In this document: positions 12,305 through 25,302 of the stretch, piece by piece
Position numbering within the stretch: the stretch's first letter is position 1
Layout of the letters: every line of letters begins with the position of its first letter
DNA from: Trichopria drosophilae
Taxonomy: Eukaryota > Arthropoda > Insecta > Hymenoptera > Diapriidae
Reading direction: 5' to 3'
Length of the DNA stretch: 64,000 bases
NCBI GenBank assembly: GCA_030407085.1
Contig: CM059585.1
Coordinates: 4,039,001 to 4,103,000, forward strand
Program-made: the position numbers and the translations under genes
Notes under the pieces: model-generated
The model's input: the letters and a program-made list of their open reading frames with translations, nothing else
What the model was told of the DNA's origin: nothing
Database searches by the model: none

Positions 12305-13702
12305 ACCCAATAAACGAAAATGGATAGAAATTTATTGAAATTAATTGAAATTTTTACTCGCCAATCCGGATTGTTGATTTTAGCAAATCTATTTCAATTC
12401 TGAATTCGTTTGTATTCCTGTACATGGATTGCCCTGCTTCGATTTGTATTCAGTGAAATCAATTACAAGATGGAAGTTGTAGTCTATTCATTTCAATTCC
12501 AATAAATAGAATTCGCCAATGTTATTTGAGATTCAATTGAATCCTTCGTAACATGAGAGGTTATGTCAATTTATTTGAATTCAGGACGTAGAATTGGAAA
12601 GACAATCTTTCAATAATTGTGTATTTCTTTCAAAATCTAATTACTTTTTATTCTTTTAACAGAATAGGCAACGTTCTCCTGTATATAATCCAATTATTAG
12701 CAGAAATATTGTAGAGGAATTCATTTCAGTTTAATGTGCGGAATTGCCGATTTTTGTATGTATTGAAATCAATACCGAATGAAATAAATGTGTGGAAGGG
12801 AATTCCTCGATACGAGAATCTATTCACGACAATTCTTTTAATATTTAATAATGTGAGCTTCGTCACTTTAATTATTCTTTGTTATTAAATAATGGATATA
12901 ACTTTTTTCTAAGTAGGCGATTATCACTTTAATACGCATAACACATAAAATATGATAAATAACCAATTATTTAAAAATATTAATATTATGAGAAAATGTT
13001 TTTTCCGGGTTTCGTTAGAGAGTTAAGTTTAATTGTATGATAATTTTTCAATTATTTATGACCCACTTTCCTTTATTTTAAATTAAAACCCTGCTTTTTA
13101 AATTTATTTTAAGGGGGTTTTAAAATCGTCACTTGATAAGATAGTAATCTACACTTAAATCTACTCTTAAGATCTCTTAAAAAATATAGCAAGGAAATTA
13201 ATTGAGAATTGACCGAGTACTTTCGGAAATAAGTAAAAATCATTTATGTCCGAAAATGCTCGGTCAATTCTCAATTAATTTCTTTGGTACTTTTTGGTAT
13301 AGTGATTATAATTACTTGTACGGAACCGAAATTTTTAAAAATCGATTCAATCATTTTTAATGTAGATTTTTGAGCGTAGATTACTACCTTATCAACTGAC
13401 GACTTTCCCCAACTCTTTTATGAAAGAATGGAAAATCAGAATTCGAAAGAATTCAAGATTTCAATGTATTCCAATCCATATTCGTTTGCTGTCATTTTAA
13501 GGTTATGTTCACTTCATTGATAGAGATTAATTGATATTTTGAATCTTTTTTAATGCAATTCGCTTCAATTACCCAGTATGAATAGAAAATTATTTAACCC
13601 TAAACATTCTAATTTCTTTAAATTCTTTACACGGAATTAAGAATCCGGATTTAAAAAAATTCAAATTTTCAATTTATTTTAATCCATTTTCGTTTGCCGG
13701 GT
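12305..13702. mobile_element. MITE with ACCCAAYAAACGAAAATGGAT ends
   Basis: The left end ACCCAATAAACGAAAATGGA (12305) is inverted at TCCATTTTCGTTTGCCGGGT (13683-13702). The interior is rich in GAATT/AATTGAA motifs and contains a younger foldback element at 13111-13420. The same end type bounds 56241-56570. Confidence 0.65.
13111..13420. mobile_element. Foldback element nested in the CCCARYAAACGAA MITE
   Basis: The left end AAGGGGGTTTTAAAATCGTC is inverted at GACGACTTTCCCC. The core is a palindrome of TTAATTGAGAATTGACCGAG and its complement around 13195-13285. This core is shared with the foldback cluster at 36557-38334. Confidence 0.65.
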
Positions 13703-13884
13703 AATGCATGGTTTTAAAGTCGTACTACTTTTTTTGGAATTTTTGACCACCCCCTCCCCATCCGTATACAACTTTAGCCATTTTAATCATACACTTTACA
13801 TAGGCCATAGTTCTTGTCTTACCCGCCAAATGGTAACGTAGTTTATCGACGACCGCTAAGTGGAATTATTACAAAGCATTCACA

Positions 13885-14160
13885 AGATTCTGGATTGAGA
13901 ATGATTGAGAATATCTCACAGAAACACTTCTGGAAGCATTAGGGAAACATTCGCAAGTTTCTGGAACGAGAAAGATGATGAGAAAGTTTCACAGAAATAC
14001 TTCTAGAAGCATTAAGAAGCATTCCCAAGTTTCTAGCTTGAAAATGATTAAGAAAGTCTCACAGAAATACTTCATAGAAGCATTAGGAATCATTCCCAAG
14101 TTCGTAGATTGAGTATTATTGAGTATATTTCAGTGAATCCTTCTCAGCATTAGGACGTAT
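13885..14160. repeat. Degenerate tandem repeat, ~74 bp unit
   Basis: About four units contain a CACAGAAAYACTTCTRGAAGCATT block followed by a CATTCSCAAGTTTCTRG block and a GAGAATGATTGAGAA block. The same AAGCATTC motifs continue more loosely to 14560. Confidence 0.6.
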
Positions 14161-14603
14161 TAACTGACTTCAGTTTCGCAGGAAGTATTCAGAATGTTAG
14201 AAAACATATATGTCAATGCTTCATTGAGAATAGGAAAGTATTGGATTTATAATTGTTATGCTGAAACACTGAGAAGCATTCAAAAGTAAAGTGGCTAATT
14301 CTTGAAATAGAATTTGGAATGATTGCCGGTAGAGAAGTATTCACGGTGATCAACAAATAAGATTCAAAGTTCAAAAATGAATATTTCTCATTGCTTCTCA
14401 ATCATTCTTCGTTCGTTGGGCTTTGGAAGCTATTTTTTGGCTTTTGTTAATGCTTCCCCATTTGCAATAATTTTTAATCTTTATGGAAGCATTCACTGCG
14501 TCATTTTTAAATGCTTCCCAATACTTAAAGATTACACTATTAAAGCGAATTCTTTGCTATTCTGAAATAAGTATTTGTACGTATATTAGTACGCTGTACT
14601 AAT

Positions 14604-14664
14604 TTCAAGTTAAGCATCATACGCTGTGTAGTACAACCGGATAGGAGACCATATGAGAACTGCT
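14604..14664 (+). pseudogene. 5S rRNA-derived fragment, plus-strand copy
   Basis: CAAGTTAAGCATCATACGC, ACAACCGGATAGGAGACC and ATGAGAACTGC follow the order of the 5S rRNA intragenic promoter region. It resembles the inverted copy at 12169-12264. It is joined to AT-rich repeat DNA, as expected of a SINE3-like relic rather than a gene. Confidence 0.42.
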
Positions 14665-14814
14665 TTTCTTAATATTATTAATTTATAATAATAAAGAAAT
14701 ATAAAACACAGTGAAATTAAATTAAATAAAAAGTTAAAAGTTGAAAACAACAAAAAAATTCTTTTTTGGATAAACGGACAGGAAGAATCCTATTACACAG
14801 CGAAGAATTTAGAA

Positions 14815-16670
14815 GCATTCAAATTCTCGGTATTCTTTACTTTCTAATACCTTTACAAGGATTAAGAAACAACATTCGGAAATTTTCAATATTTCTGAAT
14901 ACTTTTCCGTATGCCGGGAATTTTATGCATACTTATTTGCTTAAAGCGTACAATGGCACATCAAATTTGTTTACAACTGATACCACTTAACTTAAAAAAT
15001 GTAATAGCACAGCTTTCTCATGTTTTTTCTTCAGCAATAATACATCAAATAAAAGAAAAAGATACACCGGTCAATTTTTAGGGTTTATGGAATAAATAAC
15101 GGTAGACATAAATCTTCTTGAAAAAGAATGTTATTGCGTACGAGTCTAATAATAACAAAAACTATAATTAAAAATACTATATTTTAATAAATTTATACAT
15201 TTCTGTAGGAATTTCGCGTGGGGCATCGAACCTGCCTTTTCTAACTAACAGAAGCCATTTTGATTATTGGGGGTGTTAAGGCCGTTATTAGCGAAAGCTA
15301 TCGGAAGATATATTATATGATATCGTGAGACTCATGCGCATAATTGACATCACAGGAGTGTATAATAAACAGAAGATAGAAGTTCATTGAACTATGAATC
15401 ATTAACAATGAAAATCTTTACTGGTTGAATTCCTAGTTTATATTTATATTTATATTTACTGTTTTTTTTCTACACATAACTTTAGTATACAATATTTCAT
15501 GTAATGAGTGAGATTAAATCGAGTCAAGACGATTCAATATGAATATGTCACTATTATAAACCTAAGAATTAAAACCACTATTAAAAACTTAAAACTCAAC
15601 ATTGCTGTTAACCTTACATATGAATATCAGCATGGAAGAAATTGCTTACATAATGTTTGATATGTAAATTGTCAGGAGCAATGGTTAGCGAAACATTTTA
15701 AGTACATAGTAATGTGTGCAAGAACGGAATGGTCATTTTTTGAACGAGTGGCGCTTTAAATTTAAAAATTCAAAGTGTTATAATAAACTTTTCCTGAAGT
15801 GGCACGCTGAAATACTATGCGCCATTTTGTAGAGTTTATGTGTAGAATAAGACGAGCCTTCGGTATTTTAGCTACAGCAAAACTTTAAAAAATTATAGCA
15901 CAAATAGTTATAAAGGTTGTATTTTCAAAAAAATCATTTTTCATAGTTTAGTACATTGAAACTCTTTCTTATTTATCGGCACGCATCAATACTAAGTGAT
16001 CCTGACTTATTTAAGTAGTAGGAAAGCTGTACAAAAATTTTCATGTCATTATTCAATTACTTAAAAAAGTTATAGCAGGTTAATTTGAAAACAAATTTGA
16101 TATCTTCACTGCTGTAGCAGCAATATTTGGCGGATTTCGAACCTTTGGTATATGTATACGATATAAAACTTACTTTATGCCATTCGATGCGTAAAATGCT
16201 ATTTTACACACTTTTGACATTTTTCGGTCGCATTTTACACACTCAAGTGACATAAAATATCGTATGAAACATGTGCGTAAATGTTTATTCTGCGAATGTC
16301 ATTACGACCCTCGTCTTCGGCTCGGGCTGCAACCCTTCACATTCGTAGAATGAACTTTTACGCACTAGTTTCATAATATACTATTAAAGTATGGTGTTCC
16401 TCTAATTAAACATACTTACTTATATTTTATATTATTATTATAAGAAATATAACATGGGAAAGATCTTGAATGATACTCAATTCATGAAGATGTTTTCAAC
16501 AAAGATCATGCTGAGTGAACTATTTGTCTTTAGAAACATCTAATCAAGTCGATGAGTTTCAAATGCTTTTACGCCATAAAACAGAGAACATTATGTATAA
16601 TAATTAAGAATGGAGGTTTAAGTTAAATAAATTAAATTAATTAAATATAAATACGGCTTATGCCCTGTTG
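14815..16670. other. Non-coding AT-rich interval
   Basis: No gene is supported. A palindromic GC-richer block at about 16290-16360 (around GTCTTCGGCTCGGGCTGCAA) has an inverted, diverged match at 31795-31835. Confidence 0.4.
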
Positions 16671-16673
16671 CAT

Positions 16674-16703
16674 CTGAAGAGGGCTCGGAAGGAGCCGAAA
16701 CGT
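16674..16703 (+). ncRNA. Hammerhead-ribozyme-like motif
   Basis: CTGAAGA, a potential helix II (GGCTC / GAGCC around GGAAG) and GAAACGT occur in the right order for a hammerhead core. One extra G precedes helix II, and the base after ACGT is G where active hammerheads need A, C or U. It is probably a decayed copy. It lies just outside the poly(A) end of the minus-strand LINE. Confidence 0.4.
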
Positions 16704-17004
16704 GCAAATTTTTTTTTTACATTATTTTACGTCGATATATTCAAAAACGCTTTGTCCGATTGTCTTCTTCTTCGGAGGTAGTACAATGGTCCTACTTCTA
16801 TTTCCGCGGGTTTCTTTGGAATGGTGCATAAAAACCCATAAATTTTCCTGTTTACGTTGCATTACAGCATTTAAGTAAAATATCTTTCTAACATCTAATA
16901 ATTTGGAGGTGTAAAATAATTCAGTTGATGAATAAAGCCTAGGTTTGAAAAAGATTCGTTTTATGATTAAATTTTGGAGAATTTGTATTGGAGTTAATGA
17001 ATTT

Positions 17005-18627
17005 TTATGTGCACCACCCCAGGCTATAATACCGTAACTCAGTATGGATACACAGAGCGCATAGTAGACACAATAATTGTGTGTGGCTCAATAAGGTCCT
17101 AAGTTTGTAAAAGACAAAAGAAAGCTGTCTAAGCTTATTTGTGATGCTGTTTATATGGAGGTCCCACTTGGGGTGACAGTCAATTATTATACCTAGGTAT
17201 TTTACATTATCAGCTCTTTCTATGACAATATCTTTATTTCCTACAGTAAATGATATCTTCAAAAACTTAGGGACAGTGTCAGCATAGCATCCAAAAGGAA
17301 GGAAGCAAGTTTTACTTACATTCATTGTGAGGGAGTTCGTATTGAACCAATTTAATATAAAAGGCATGTCTTGTTGAATATTATTAATTACTTCATCCCA
17401 AGTCCGATTCCTGTAGATTATAACCGTATCGTCTGCATAAGACAAGATAGAACCTCTAATGTCAAATTCAAAGATATCATTTATATACAGTATAAATAGG
17501 AGCGGTCCCAAGATTGTTCCCTGTGGGACCCCATGTGTCATGTGTTGCAGATCACTCATTGTGTCCCCTATACGCACCCTCTGGTTTCTATTTGCGAGAT
17601 AACTTCGAAACAGGCAGAGGGAATTTCCTCTGATACCTAAGGTGTACAATTTGTCGAGCAAAATAGTATGATCTAAAGTATCAAACGCCTTTGCTAAATC
17701 AACAAATATACCTATTATCGGAGTTCCTGAATCAAGCGCAGAGTAGACTGTATTTACCAATATTGCGAAAGGATCCTTTGTCGATATATTTTTTCTAAAC
17801 CCAAACTGACATTTATGTAGAATATTTTGTTTATCTACAAATGACATTACTCTATTTTTCAGACAACTTTCTAACATTTTTGCTATGCCCGATATCAGGG
17901 AAATCGGTCTGTAGTTGGTAACTTTTTTCTTATCGCCAGATTTAAAAACTGGAACTACCGTTACTGATTTTAATACAGTAGGAAAAGAGCCTTTCTCACA
18001 GCATAAATTAAATAAATGCGCCAATACTTTGCCGATATATTGACTTATACTTTTGAATAGAAAACCGGTTATATTATCTGGCCCCGGTGCTTTATTGGAT
18101 TTTAAGTTACCAATTTCCGTTTCGATCGCTCTGATACTCACTGGAATTAGAAAAAGCGAGTTTGCAATTTTTCTTTTGGATCGAGTTCCTGTAGACGTTA
18201 AACGAATAGCGTTTGCAAGATCTTGTCCTATGCTTGCAAAAAAGTTGTTAAAAACATTTGCGATGTCAGTAGAGTTTGTAATTTCTTCTCCTGTATCCAA
18301 ATTAATTTTATGAGGTAGCTGTGTCTTTGGTTTGCTTTTGTTACATATAATGTCGTTAATGCAATTCCACATCTTTTTTGGTTGATTTGGATAGATAAAT
18401 TTCTTCTTGTAATAATCATTTTTCGTTTTCCGTAGTACTTGATTTAATTTGTTGCGATAATTCTTGAATTTTGTCATAAGCTCTGGTGATTTTGATGAAA
18501 TGGCTTCTCTGTACACCCTGCCTCTTGTTCGTATTGGGTTAATGATTCCTTTTGTTATCCAGTTCTTTTTTTTGTTTGGATTTTTTAAATTGATACGTGG
18601 ATCGTTTTTGAATATACTTAATTGCAT
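17005..18627 (-). pseudogene. LINE ORF2 reverse-transcriptase region
   Basis: An open frame of 540 codons. It shows the usual linker with KNWITKGI near the start, the RT motif KAPGPDNITG (~189-198), TNYRPISLI (~237-245), motif A FVDLAKAFD (308-316), motif B GVPQG (366-370) and the catalytic YADD (397-400). Downstream, KYLGIIIDCHPKWD matches the thumb region of CR1/Jockey-group LINEs. Near 17085 the reading shifts: the conserved continuation (IIAWGGAHKNS.. to FEYIDVK) is in another frame and ends near 16727. This enzyme would reverse-transcribe the LINE RNA at a nicked target. The element is dead because the ORF is broken here and in the endonuclease. Confidence 0.85.
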
Positions 18628-18799
18628 TTATAATTTGTTCAGCACAGCAATCAACATCTGCATTTTGCAATATGCGATTCCAGTCATATTTCGAAGCGTT
18701 CTTTTTTAATAAGTTAGGGTTTATGCGTTTAATTTGCGTGTCATCACTCTCCATCCGTGATGTACTATTTTCTGTATACATACAAAACACTACAGGAAA

Positions 18800-19449
18800 A
18801 TGGTCTGTGATTGTAGTATTTATAGTAAAGGCTGATCAATTGGCCAAATCCAAGTTGGTTTTTACGAATATGTGATCAATGACAGTGGATGAATTTTACT
18901 CTACTCGAGTAGGAATATTTATCGTAGAGATAAAACCAGCATCGTATAGAGCATTTAAATAATTATCTACAATATTGTTTCGTTTACCTATGTCGATATT
19001 GACATCGCCAATTATAATGTGCTCCGTGTAAGAGGAATTCAAATATTCGGCTAATTCAGAGATAAAGAGATTCACCTCGGTGATCTATAAACTGTTGTTA
19101 CTTTGACTTTGGTTTGGCCTGGTAAGGTAATTTCAATTTCTTGAAGGATTACTTCTTTAAGATTTATTATTTTTGCTGCATGGATTAAATGGCTCCTTAC
19201 ATAAACAATCACACCATCATTTTTATTGATTTTACTATTGTTGTAGTACAATGTAAAATTCGGTAAAGAATACCGATCTAGATTTTTAACGGTCCAAGTT
19301 TCAGAGCAAATCACAACATCCACATTAGGTAAGAAGTGGCTTATCTGCGCTTCTAGTTCTTCATGATGTTTATCTATGCTACGTATGTTTACATGATAAA
19401 TTGAGAGCTTGCTGCGTTCCTTTAAAAGTACAGATTTAAGATCATCCAA
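18800..19449 (-). pseudogene. LINE APE-type endonuclease region, broken
   Basis: The frame from 19449 to 19072 begins with the nuclease pattern YHVNIRSIDKHHEEL and the catalytic glutamate in VVICSETW. After a frame change near 19072 the reading continues with GDVNIDIGKR (the GDxN motif) and, past an in-frame TAA near 18897, with STVIDHIF. The order is that of an apurinic-type endonuclease of CR1/L2 LINEs. At least one frameshift and one stop are present. Confidence 0.75.
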
Positions 19450-19589
19450 TTTAATGGATCTCGTTGCAATACGTTGGTCATCAAATTTATATATTGTATG
19501 TATGAATATTTCCTCAAATTTTGGAAATTACAGTACAGATTGTTTACCTGTGTACACATACACATACTATTGTATGTATATATTTACAT

Positions 19590-22200
19590 TTTACAATGTC
19601 TGGTGTAGAGTATTTTCTCTATCCTAATAAAGAGGATATAGTGATCGAGAAGGCTGTTAAGTGTAAGAACTGATATGCTTATTTTCACTCGTCTTGCTCT
19701 GATCATGTAAGGAAGCTTCCCAATAGCAGCTTCAAGAAATGCTGCAACGGCGGCAAGCGAAAATCTTCCGATCGTCTTTCTATATCTGATAAATCGGCCC
19801 CATTAACTTTGGAAAAGTTATGGAAACGGATTGATCCGAAGTTCGACTCGTTAATTGACAGATTTGATGCTTTTGAGAACAAAGACAACGGGCAGATCTC
19901 CGATTTTGACACCCGTCGGAGTATCGTCGAAGATTCAATGTCGGTAAAACTAAGCAGCTTGATGGGAAGATTATAATCATATAAATCGAAAATAGAATTC
20001 TGAAATCTAATAGCTGCATTTTTACAACGTTCCCAAAAAACCTGCACACGAAGATGAAGACGTTTATGAGGAAGATTTGATGAAATATGTTCATTGTTAT
20101 CTAAACTTAAAGATATTGACGTTAGTAAAATATCAGTTTATAGAATTGGTAAACAAATAATAAAAGGGAAAATACGCCCATTAGCAGTCAATTTGCAAAG
20201 CAGAGAGGACGTTTTCAATGAATTAAGGAATCAAAAACAATTGCCCAATGGTATTAGGACTTCGCACAGAACTGCACTCTGCAGCAGATAGAGCTTGCAC
20301 TCTTGAAGCATCAAGTTTATGAAATCGATGGAGATGATCCTGATCATCCTAAAGTTACCATTAAGTACATCGATGGAACTCCTCAACTAATAAACATTAA
20401 ACCTTCCTCATCTAAAGTTTCAAAAAACTAGCTGGTAAATATATTCCCTTTTATTACTAAAATGTGTATTGTCAATAAACTCACTTCTATTCATATTCAT
20501 CTGCACAATTTATCGTGCATACCTGATATATTTATATTAACAGAAACCGAGTTAAACGAAAACATCTCTCCATTGGAACTCGGTTTTGAAGAATACAACG
20601 CCTTCAGAAATGACTGAAATCCTAGTACGTTTGGACGTCAACGTGGTGGAGTTCGCCACAAAAAAATAATCTAATTGTGACCGAGTTGTATAATATATAT
20701 TCCTCCCAGATCATCGTTCGAGGTTTATGTCAAACATATTGAGGATGCTGAACATCTCGTGAATGTTCATAAGGATTGCGATCTAATGCTGATTGATGAC
20801 TACAACCTAACGTTTACCAATTGGATTATTCCCGATAACACCTACTTTTATAATCATTCGGATGTGCTAGTACGTGAAGGAGCGATGATCATAGGTGATT
20901 TCACTGCGCCCAATGGATTATATCAATTCTTTCCTGAAGCTGATACAAGAACTATACCTTGGATCTTGCCTTCAGCAAATTTGATAACTTGAAATATCTG
21001 AGTCCGACGGTTTCACTGGTACCGGAAGATATGCAGCATCCGTGAGCATTTTTGATAGTCTCCGATTTATTTTACTCTTCGTTAGATTTTGATTACGTAC
21101 ATTGAGAGTTTCAATTTGTTGAGCAGTCAGATTATTTAGAATTTAAACTTTTCGAGCTAAATGCATTCCACTTTCAAGAGTTAGCCACAAGAGTTACATT
21201 TCGAAAGTAGAAACAAATGTCGTGAAAAATGTAAAAGCCTTTTGGCCTTACGTGAGGAATTTGAAATCATCGACTGATCTGCCGAGTTCGATGTTTCTTG
21301 GCAATTGTAGAGGTTCGACAGGCGTGGACATAGCCAACTTGTGTGCTTACCACTTTGCTTCAGTTCATGTTAGATCCAGCATGGCGAATGTTCAGAATTT
21401 TGATTTGGAGGAAGAGGGAATTATAAATAATATTATTATTTTGGAAGCAGATATTATCCCTATGGTGAACCAGATGGAAGAAAAGTTTAGCATTGAACCC
21501 GACATCCTCCTCCTATATTTTTAAAACGTTGTTTACCACAGTTATTAAAGCCATTAGTTCTTTTGTTTAATAAATCTCTCTCGACAGTTTACTTGCCTAG
21601 GATATGGAAAAAGTCTTTTGTGACGCTAATATTCAAATTCGGTAATGAAAGCGACTATAATTAACTGTATTCCTAAGATTTTAGATGCCATAATTGCTGA
21701 CAAGTTATACGATGCATTCTCATTCATTATAGTCGAGCTTTGGTTTCTTCGTGGCAGGTTGACTCAATTTGCCTAGATTTTTCCAAGACTTTCGATGCAG
21801 TTGATCACGGAATCCTTCTTGGTAAACTGTTCCATCTAGGTGTGAAGAATGGCTGTCTCAAATGGATATCGTCTTTTATCACTGGTAGGGAGCAGGTGGT
21901 TAAGATCAAGGGTTACAAGTCCACTTCTTATTTATCTACTTCTGGGGTTCCACAAGGATCTCATTTGGGCCCTATCTTATTTATCTTATTTATAAATGTT
22001 TTATATATTATATATTATATTATTTATAATATAATATCGTTTGTTATGTGACCGTTTGTAAGATCCTTATTTATGCTGAGGATTTATAAATCTTTTCCGT
22101 GGTACGCAGTCCTCGTGATGCCATCAAGGTGCAGTTGTATCTGGATGCATTGTATACATGGTCTCTTAATGACAGGCTCTCTTTAAACATTGAGAAATGT
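19590..22200 (+). mobile_element. Second decayed LINE, CR1-like, plus strand
   Basis: A readable series of fragments. An ORF1-like start (MSGVEYFLYPNKEDIV) with a cysteine pattern (KCKN..FHSSC) resembling the PHD-like finger of CR1 ORF1 lies at about 19597-20430. An endonuclease relic (LTETELNENISPLELGF) is near 20540, GDFTAPNG near 20900, and RT fragments at 21222-21524 and 21740-22051. Stops and frameshifts are many. It starts about 100 bp from the 5' end of the minus-strand LINE, head to head. Confidence 0.7.
21740..22051 (+). pseudogene. RT fragment of the plus-strand LINE
   Basis: It contains motif A (CLDFSKTFDAVDHGI) and motif B (GVPQGSHLGPILFILFIN). After a slip through a TATATTATA-rich expansion, the expected FxDD site is represented by YAEDL, so a catalytic aspartate appears to be lost. 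The rest of the thumb (LYLDALYTWSLNDRLSLNIEKC) follows to about 22200. Confidence 0.75.
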
Positions 22201-22766
22201 ATAAATAAATAAAAAACATATTAACAACCGTGTACATTCATTTGAAATGTACATTCTTACACTTTATTGAAGTTTTACTTTTTCCTTCCGAAAGTCCGGA
22301 TTTTGGCGCAACTTTCAGCGCTGTAACTTTTGTTGCAAATGCCGCATAAGTTTGTCAAGATCGATAGTATTGGACCTCCTCTTTCGAAATCCGCTAAGGG
22401 AATCAGCCGTCGATTTAAAGGGAAAAGTTTCTCATAATTTTTTCGATAATACCGGTTTATTTCGACGTATCTTTGCGAGAATTTCATTTTTTTACAGAGA
22501 AAATATCAATCGACCATTGCACAAGCATCTTTTTGCTCAGCTCTTTATTTTCTCATTGGATCTTTCCAAAAACAAAATGGCGGCTTCAAGATGTATGCAA
22601 GTTGCCTGTAAATTATAATTTCAGAACATTCGAAGACATGGAGAATTGAAGTGAAAAAGTAATTATAAGAGGAAATAAAAATTGTACTAAAAAATGTTGA
22701 TTATCTATTTGTTTTTACGCTAATATTAATGAACCTTCTAAAAAAAAGATGTACCCTACTAAAAAT

Positions 22767-22825
22767 TATCATGTGATGTATCATGTGACATATCATGTGA
22801 TATATCACGTGAAATATCATAAGGT
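22767..22825. repeat. Short tandem repeat, ATCATGTGAT type
   Basis: About five imperfect copies of a 10-12 bp unit around ATCATGTGATAT. Confidence 0.7.
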
Positions 22826-24068
22826 GTATGGCAATATTGTTTTTTTTTCATTTAATTAATTTAATTGCGAATAAAACCAATAATCATTTGTAGAAATTAT
22901 ATGCAATTCTTACATTAATTGAGAAGTTATAACAGAAATCTGTTTTGTAATTTTATTACATATTAACCCGTATATTTTAATATTCAATGGGCGTTCGTTA
23001 ACTGTTAGTAAATCTTACATTAATTTCTATCGTTTAAACTGCGTATGACAACAAAGCGTCGAAAAATTCGCGGAAAATCGAATGACTGCGCGTGTGCATG
23101 TTTGTTTATCTCTGTTTTGGTGAAACTGTAAGCGCGTAAATATACTACATATCAGGTAATGATCCTAACATTAATATTTAAAATTCTTATTTTAACTATT
23201 AACATAACAAATATAATCGAATCTCACATTGCGGTACTTCAGGATAAAGTATCTTACCTTAAGATCAAAATCCAAATTCTGTTAGCTTCACTATGAAGGT
23301 ATATTACATTAACTGTAAACAAATATGTCTTTTAGTGACAAATCTTAGGGAGTGAACTTTGGGAGAACCAAAATACGTCGCACTCCAACCAACCCCCGAA
23401 TATCTCCTTCACCTGGGGGTACAGCACAGATAAAAAAATTCGATTTTGATACCAATTCTTCATACTCTCCAAACCACATAGGATACTTTCCATATGAAAG
23501 CGGGATAGTTACGAAATAAAAAGTCGATACGTATAAAGGCGATATCTGCTCTCTAAATATTTTGCTTTATTTTGCTAATCACCCTTATGCACATATACGC
23601 TAGGTAATGAAATGATATTTATTTCCATGATGCTCATAAAATGTCACAGAAAATTAATAATTTATTAAACATTAAAACGTACAAATTTAAAATTCATGAT
23701 GGATTATTATTGTCACTATGAATGTTTACCTTATCCACATAGGATACTTTCCATATGACTAACTATGTATACTTAAGACTGCTATCGCGTATTGAAATTA
23801 CCCACCAATCGTTTGAATTGGTTCAGTTCTCGCTTGACATTTTTTTCCCTTCTCACAATGTGGTGTGTAAATATTTCTGAAAAGAAGAAATGGTTATTAT
23901 TGTGTATTCAGACTTGTTTGTAAATGTATATTCTTCGGTATAACGCTTCATGGGAGTTCTAAACATAATTTTTCCTAATTTTCGAAAATCATCAATAAAT
24001 TGTCGACGTAGTCCAGTCCATTTTTTTTTATTTTTTGAAAGGTAGATAGTAATCGAATTTTATTTGGA

Positions 24069-24545
24069 TCCCTGGCGAAAAAATCAGATTGAAAAGGAAT
24101 GGCTTTCATTCCGTCTTAGTCCGTTTCATGCCGTAATCTGCCCCCTATCCAATCCTGGCCATTCCTGTCGAAACTGAAAATGATATTTCGGAATGATTCA
24201 GGATTCGTTAGGATTGAACTCACGGAATGAAACGGATTGCAAATCGAGTGAGAATAACCGAAGACTCGTTCGGATTGAAATGGAGGAATGAAACGGATTG
24301 CAAATATGATTCGGAATGACTCAGGATTCGTTCGGATCGAAATCGAGGAATGGAACGGTTTACATTTGTGTCTCGGAATGACTGAGGATGAAAACGGATA
24401 GAATTTTCCGGTATGACATGGATTGGAACGGAATGACAAAGTGACCCGGATTAAATTCGGATTAAACAGGGGACAGATTCCGGATAGTCTCGGATAGCAC
24501 CGGTTTCGGTCGGATTAAATTCCTACCCGGAACTTTCGCCAGGGA
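24069..24545. mobile_element. MITE with CCCTGGCGAAA ends and internal tandem repeats
   Basis: CCCTGGCGAAA (24070) is inverted at TTTCGCCAGGG (about 24535-24545). The interior is made of loosely tandem ~60 bp units around GGAATGAAACGGATTGCAAA and ACTCAGGATTCGTTCGGAT. A short relative with CCCTGGCAAAAAT / ATTTTTGCCAG ends lies at 50210-50356. Confidence 0.65.
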
Positions 24546-25302
24546 TGCATTTACTTTATTTCTCTGCTATTTATTTCATTTATATAATTTAATTTCCTTT
24601 AACGTTGTTCATCTTCTTTGGCGTCGTAATCTTTCTAGGAGACTATTAGGAATATTTATTGTTGTTTTTGATAACTATCCTTATTCACCATGATCAACTG
24701 GTTGTCGCTACAAAATAAACGAATTACGTCGCTTAAAAATAAATTAATGTTCTTTCTTCGCATGCGTGTCCAAACCTCTTTGTCCAATAAAACATTTTCT
24801 CCTAAACTAACCTGTAATACAACATGTATACGAAATATAAACAGACAGCACAATTTTTGATATGCCGTACGAGTAGAATGATTTCTCATACTGATATGAA
24901 AAGAAGTAGTATATGTTTTCGAAATAACATTATAAATAGCACAATCTGCGGTACTTTTAACTTCTCGTGCCACTAAATTTTTGAATTATTTTTTAATATA
25001 CCTTGACTATTTTAGAAGACGCGTAAATAAGTAACAGAGTAATGTCTTTATTAGTATGTCCCCGAGAACAGGAGGCGGTCTTTCACAGTTCCACCGCACT
25101 GTGCGCGGCCAATGTCTTCATTTGTCTCTGGGTACTCGAGTTTATCAAAGACAAATTAAAAAATGTGATACCGAGTGACAAAAAACCTCCTCGTGTATTC
25201 AGGCCCTAAATGTACAATAACAAATATTTTGTATGAAGCATTTAAAATTACATTTTAATCTATTAAATCATCACGTAAAAGACAGGATTTTTTGTGGTCT
25301 TT

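Larger units (their letters stand above)
16711..19500 (-). mobile_element. CR1/L2-like LINE, decayed, with poly(A) end
   Basis: A non-LTR retrotransposon on the minus strand. Its endonuclease lies at about 18800-19449, its reverse transcriptase at 18627-17005, and the C-terminal tail continues in another frame to about 16727. A run of T at 16711-16720 is its poly(A) tail. It faces the plus-strand LINE at 19590. Frameshifts and stops make it inactive. Confidence 0.8.
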
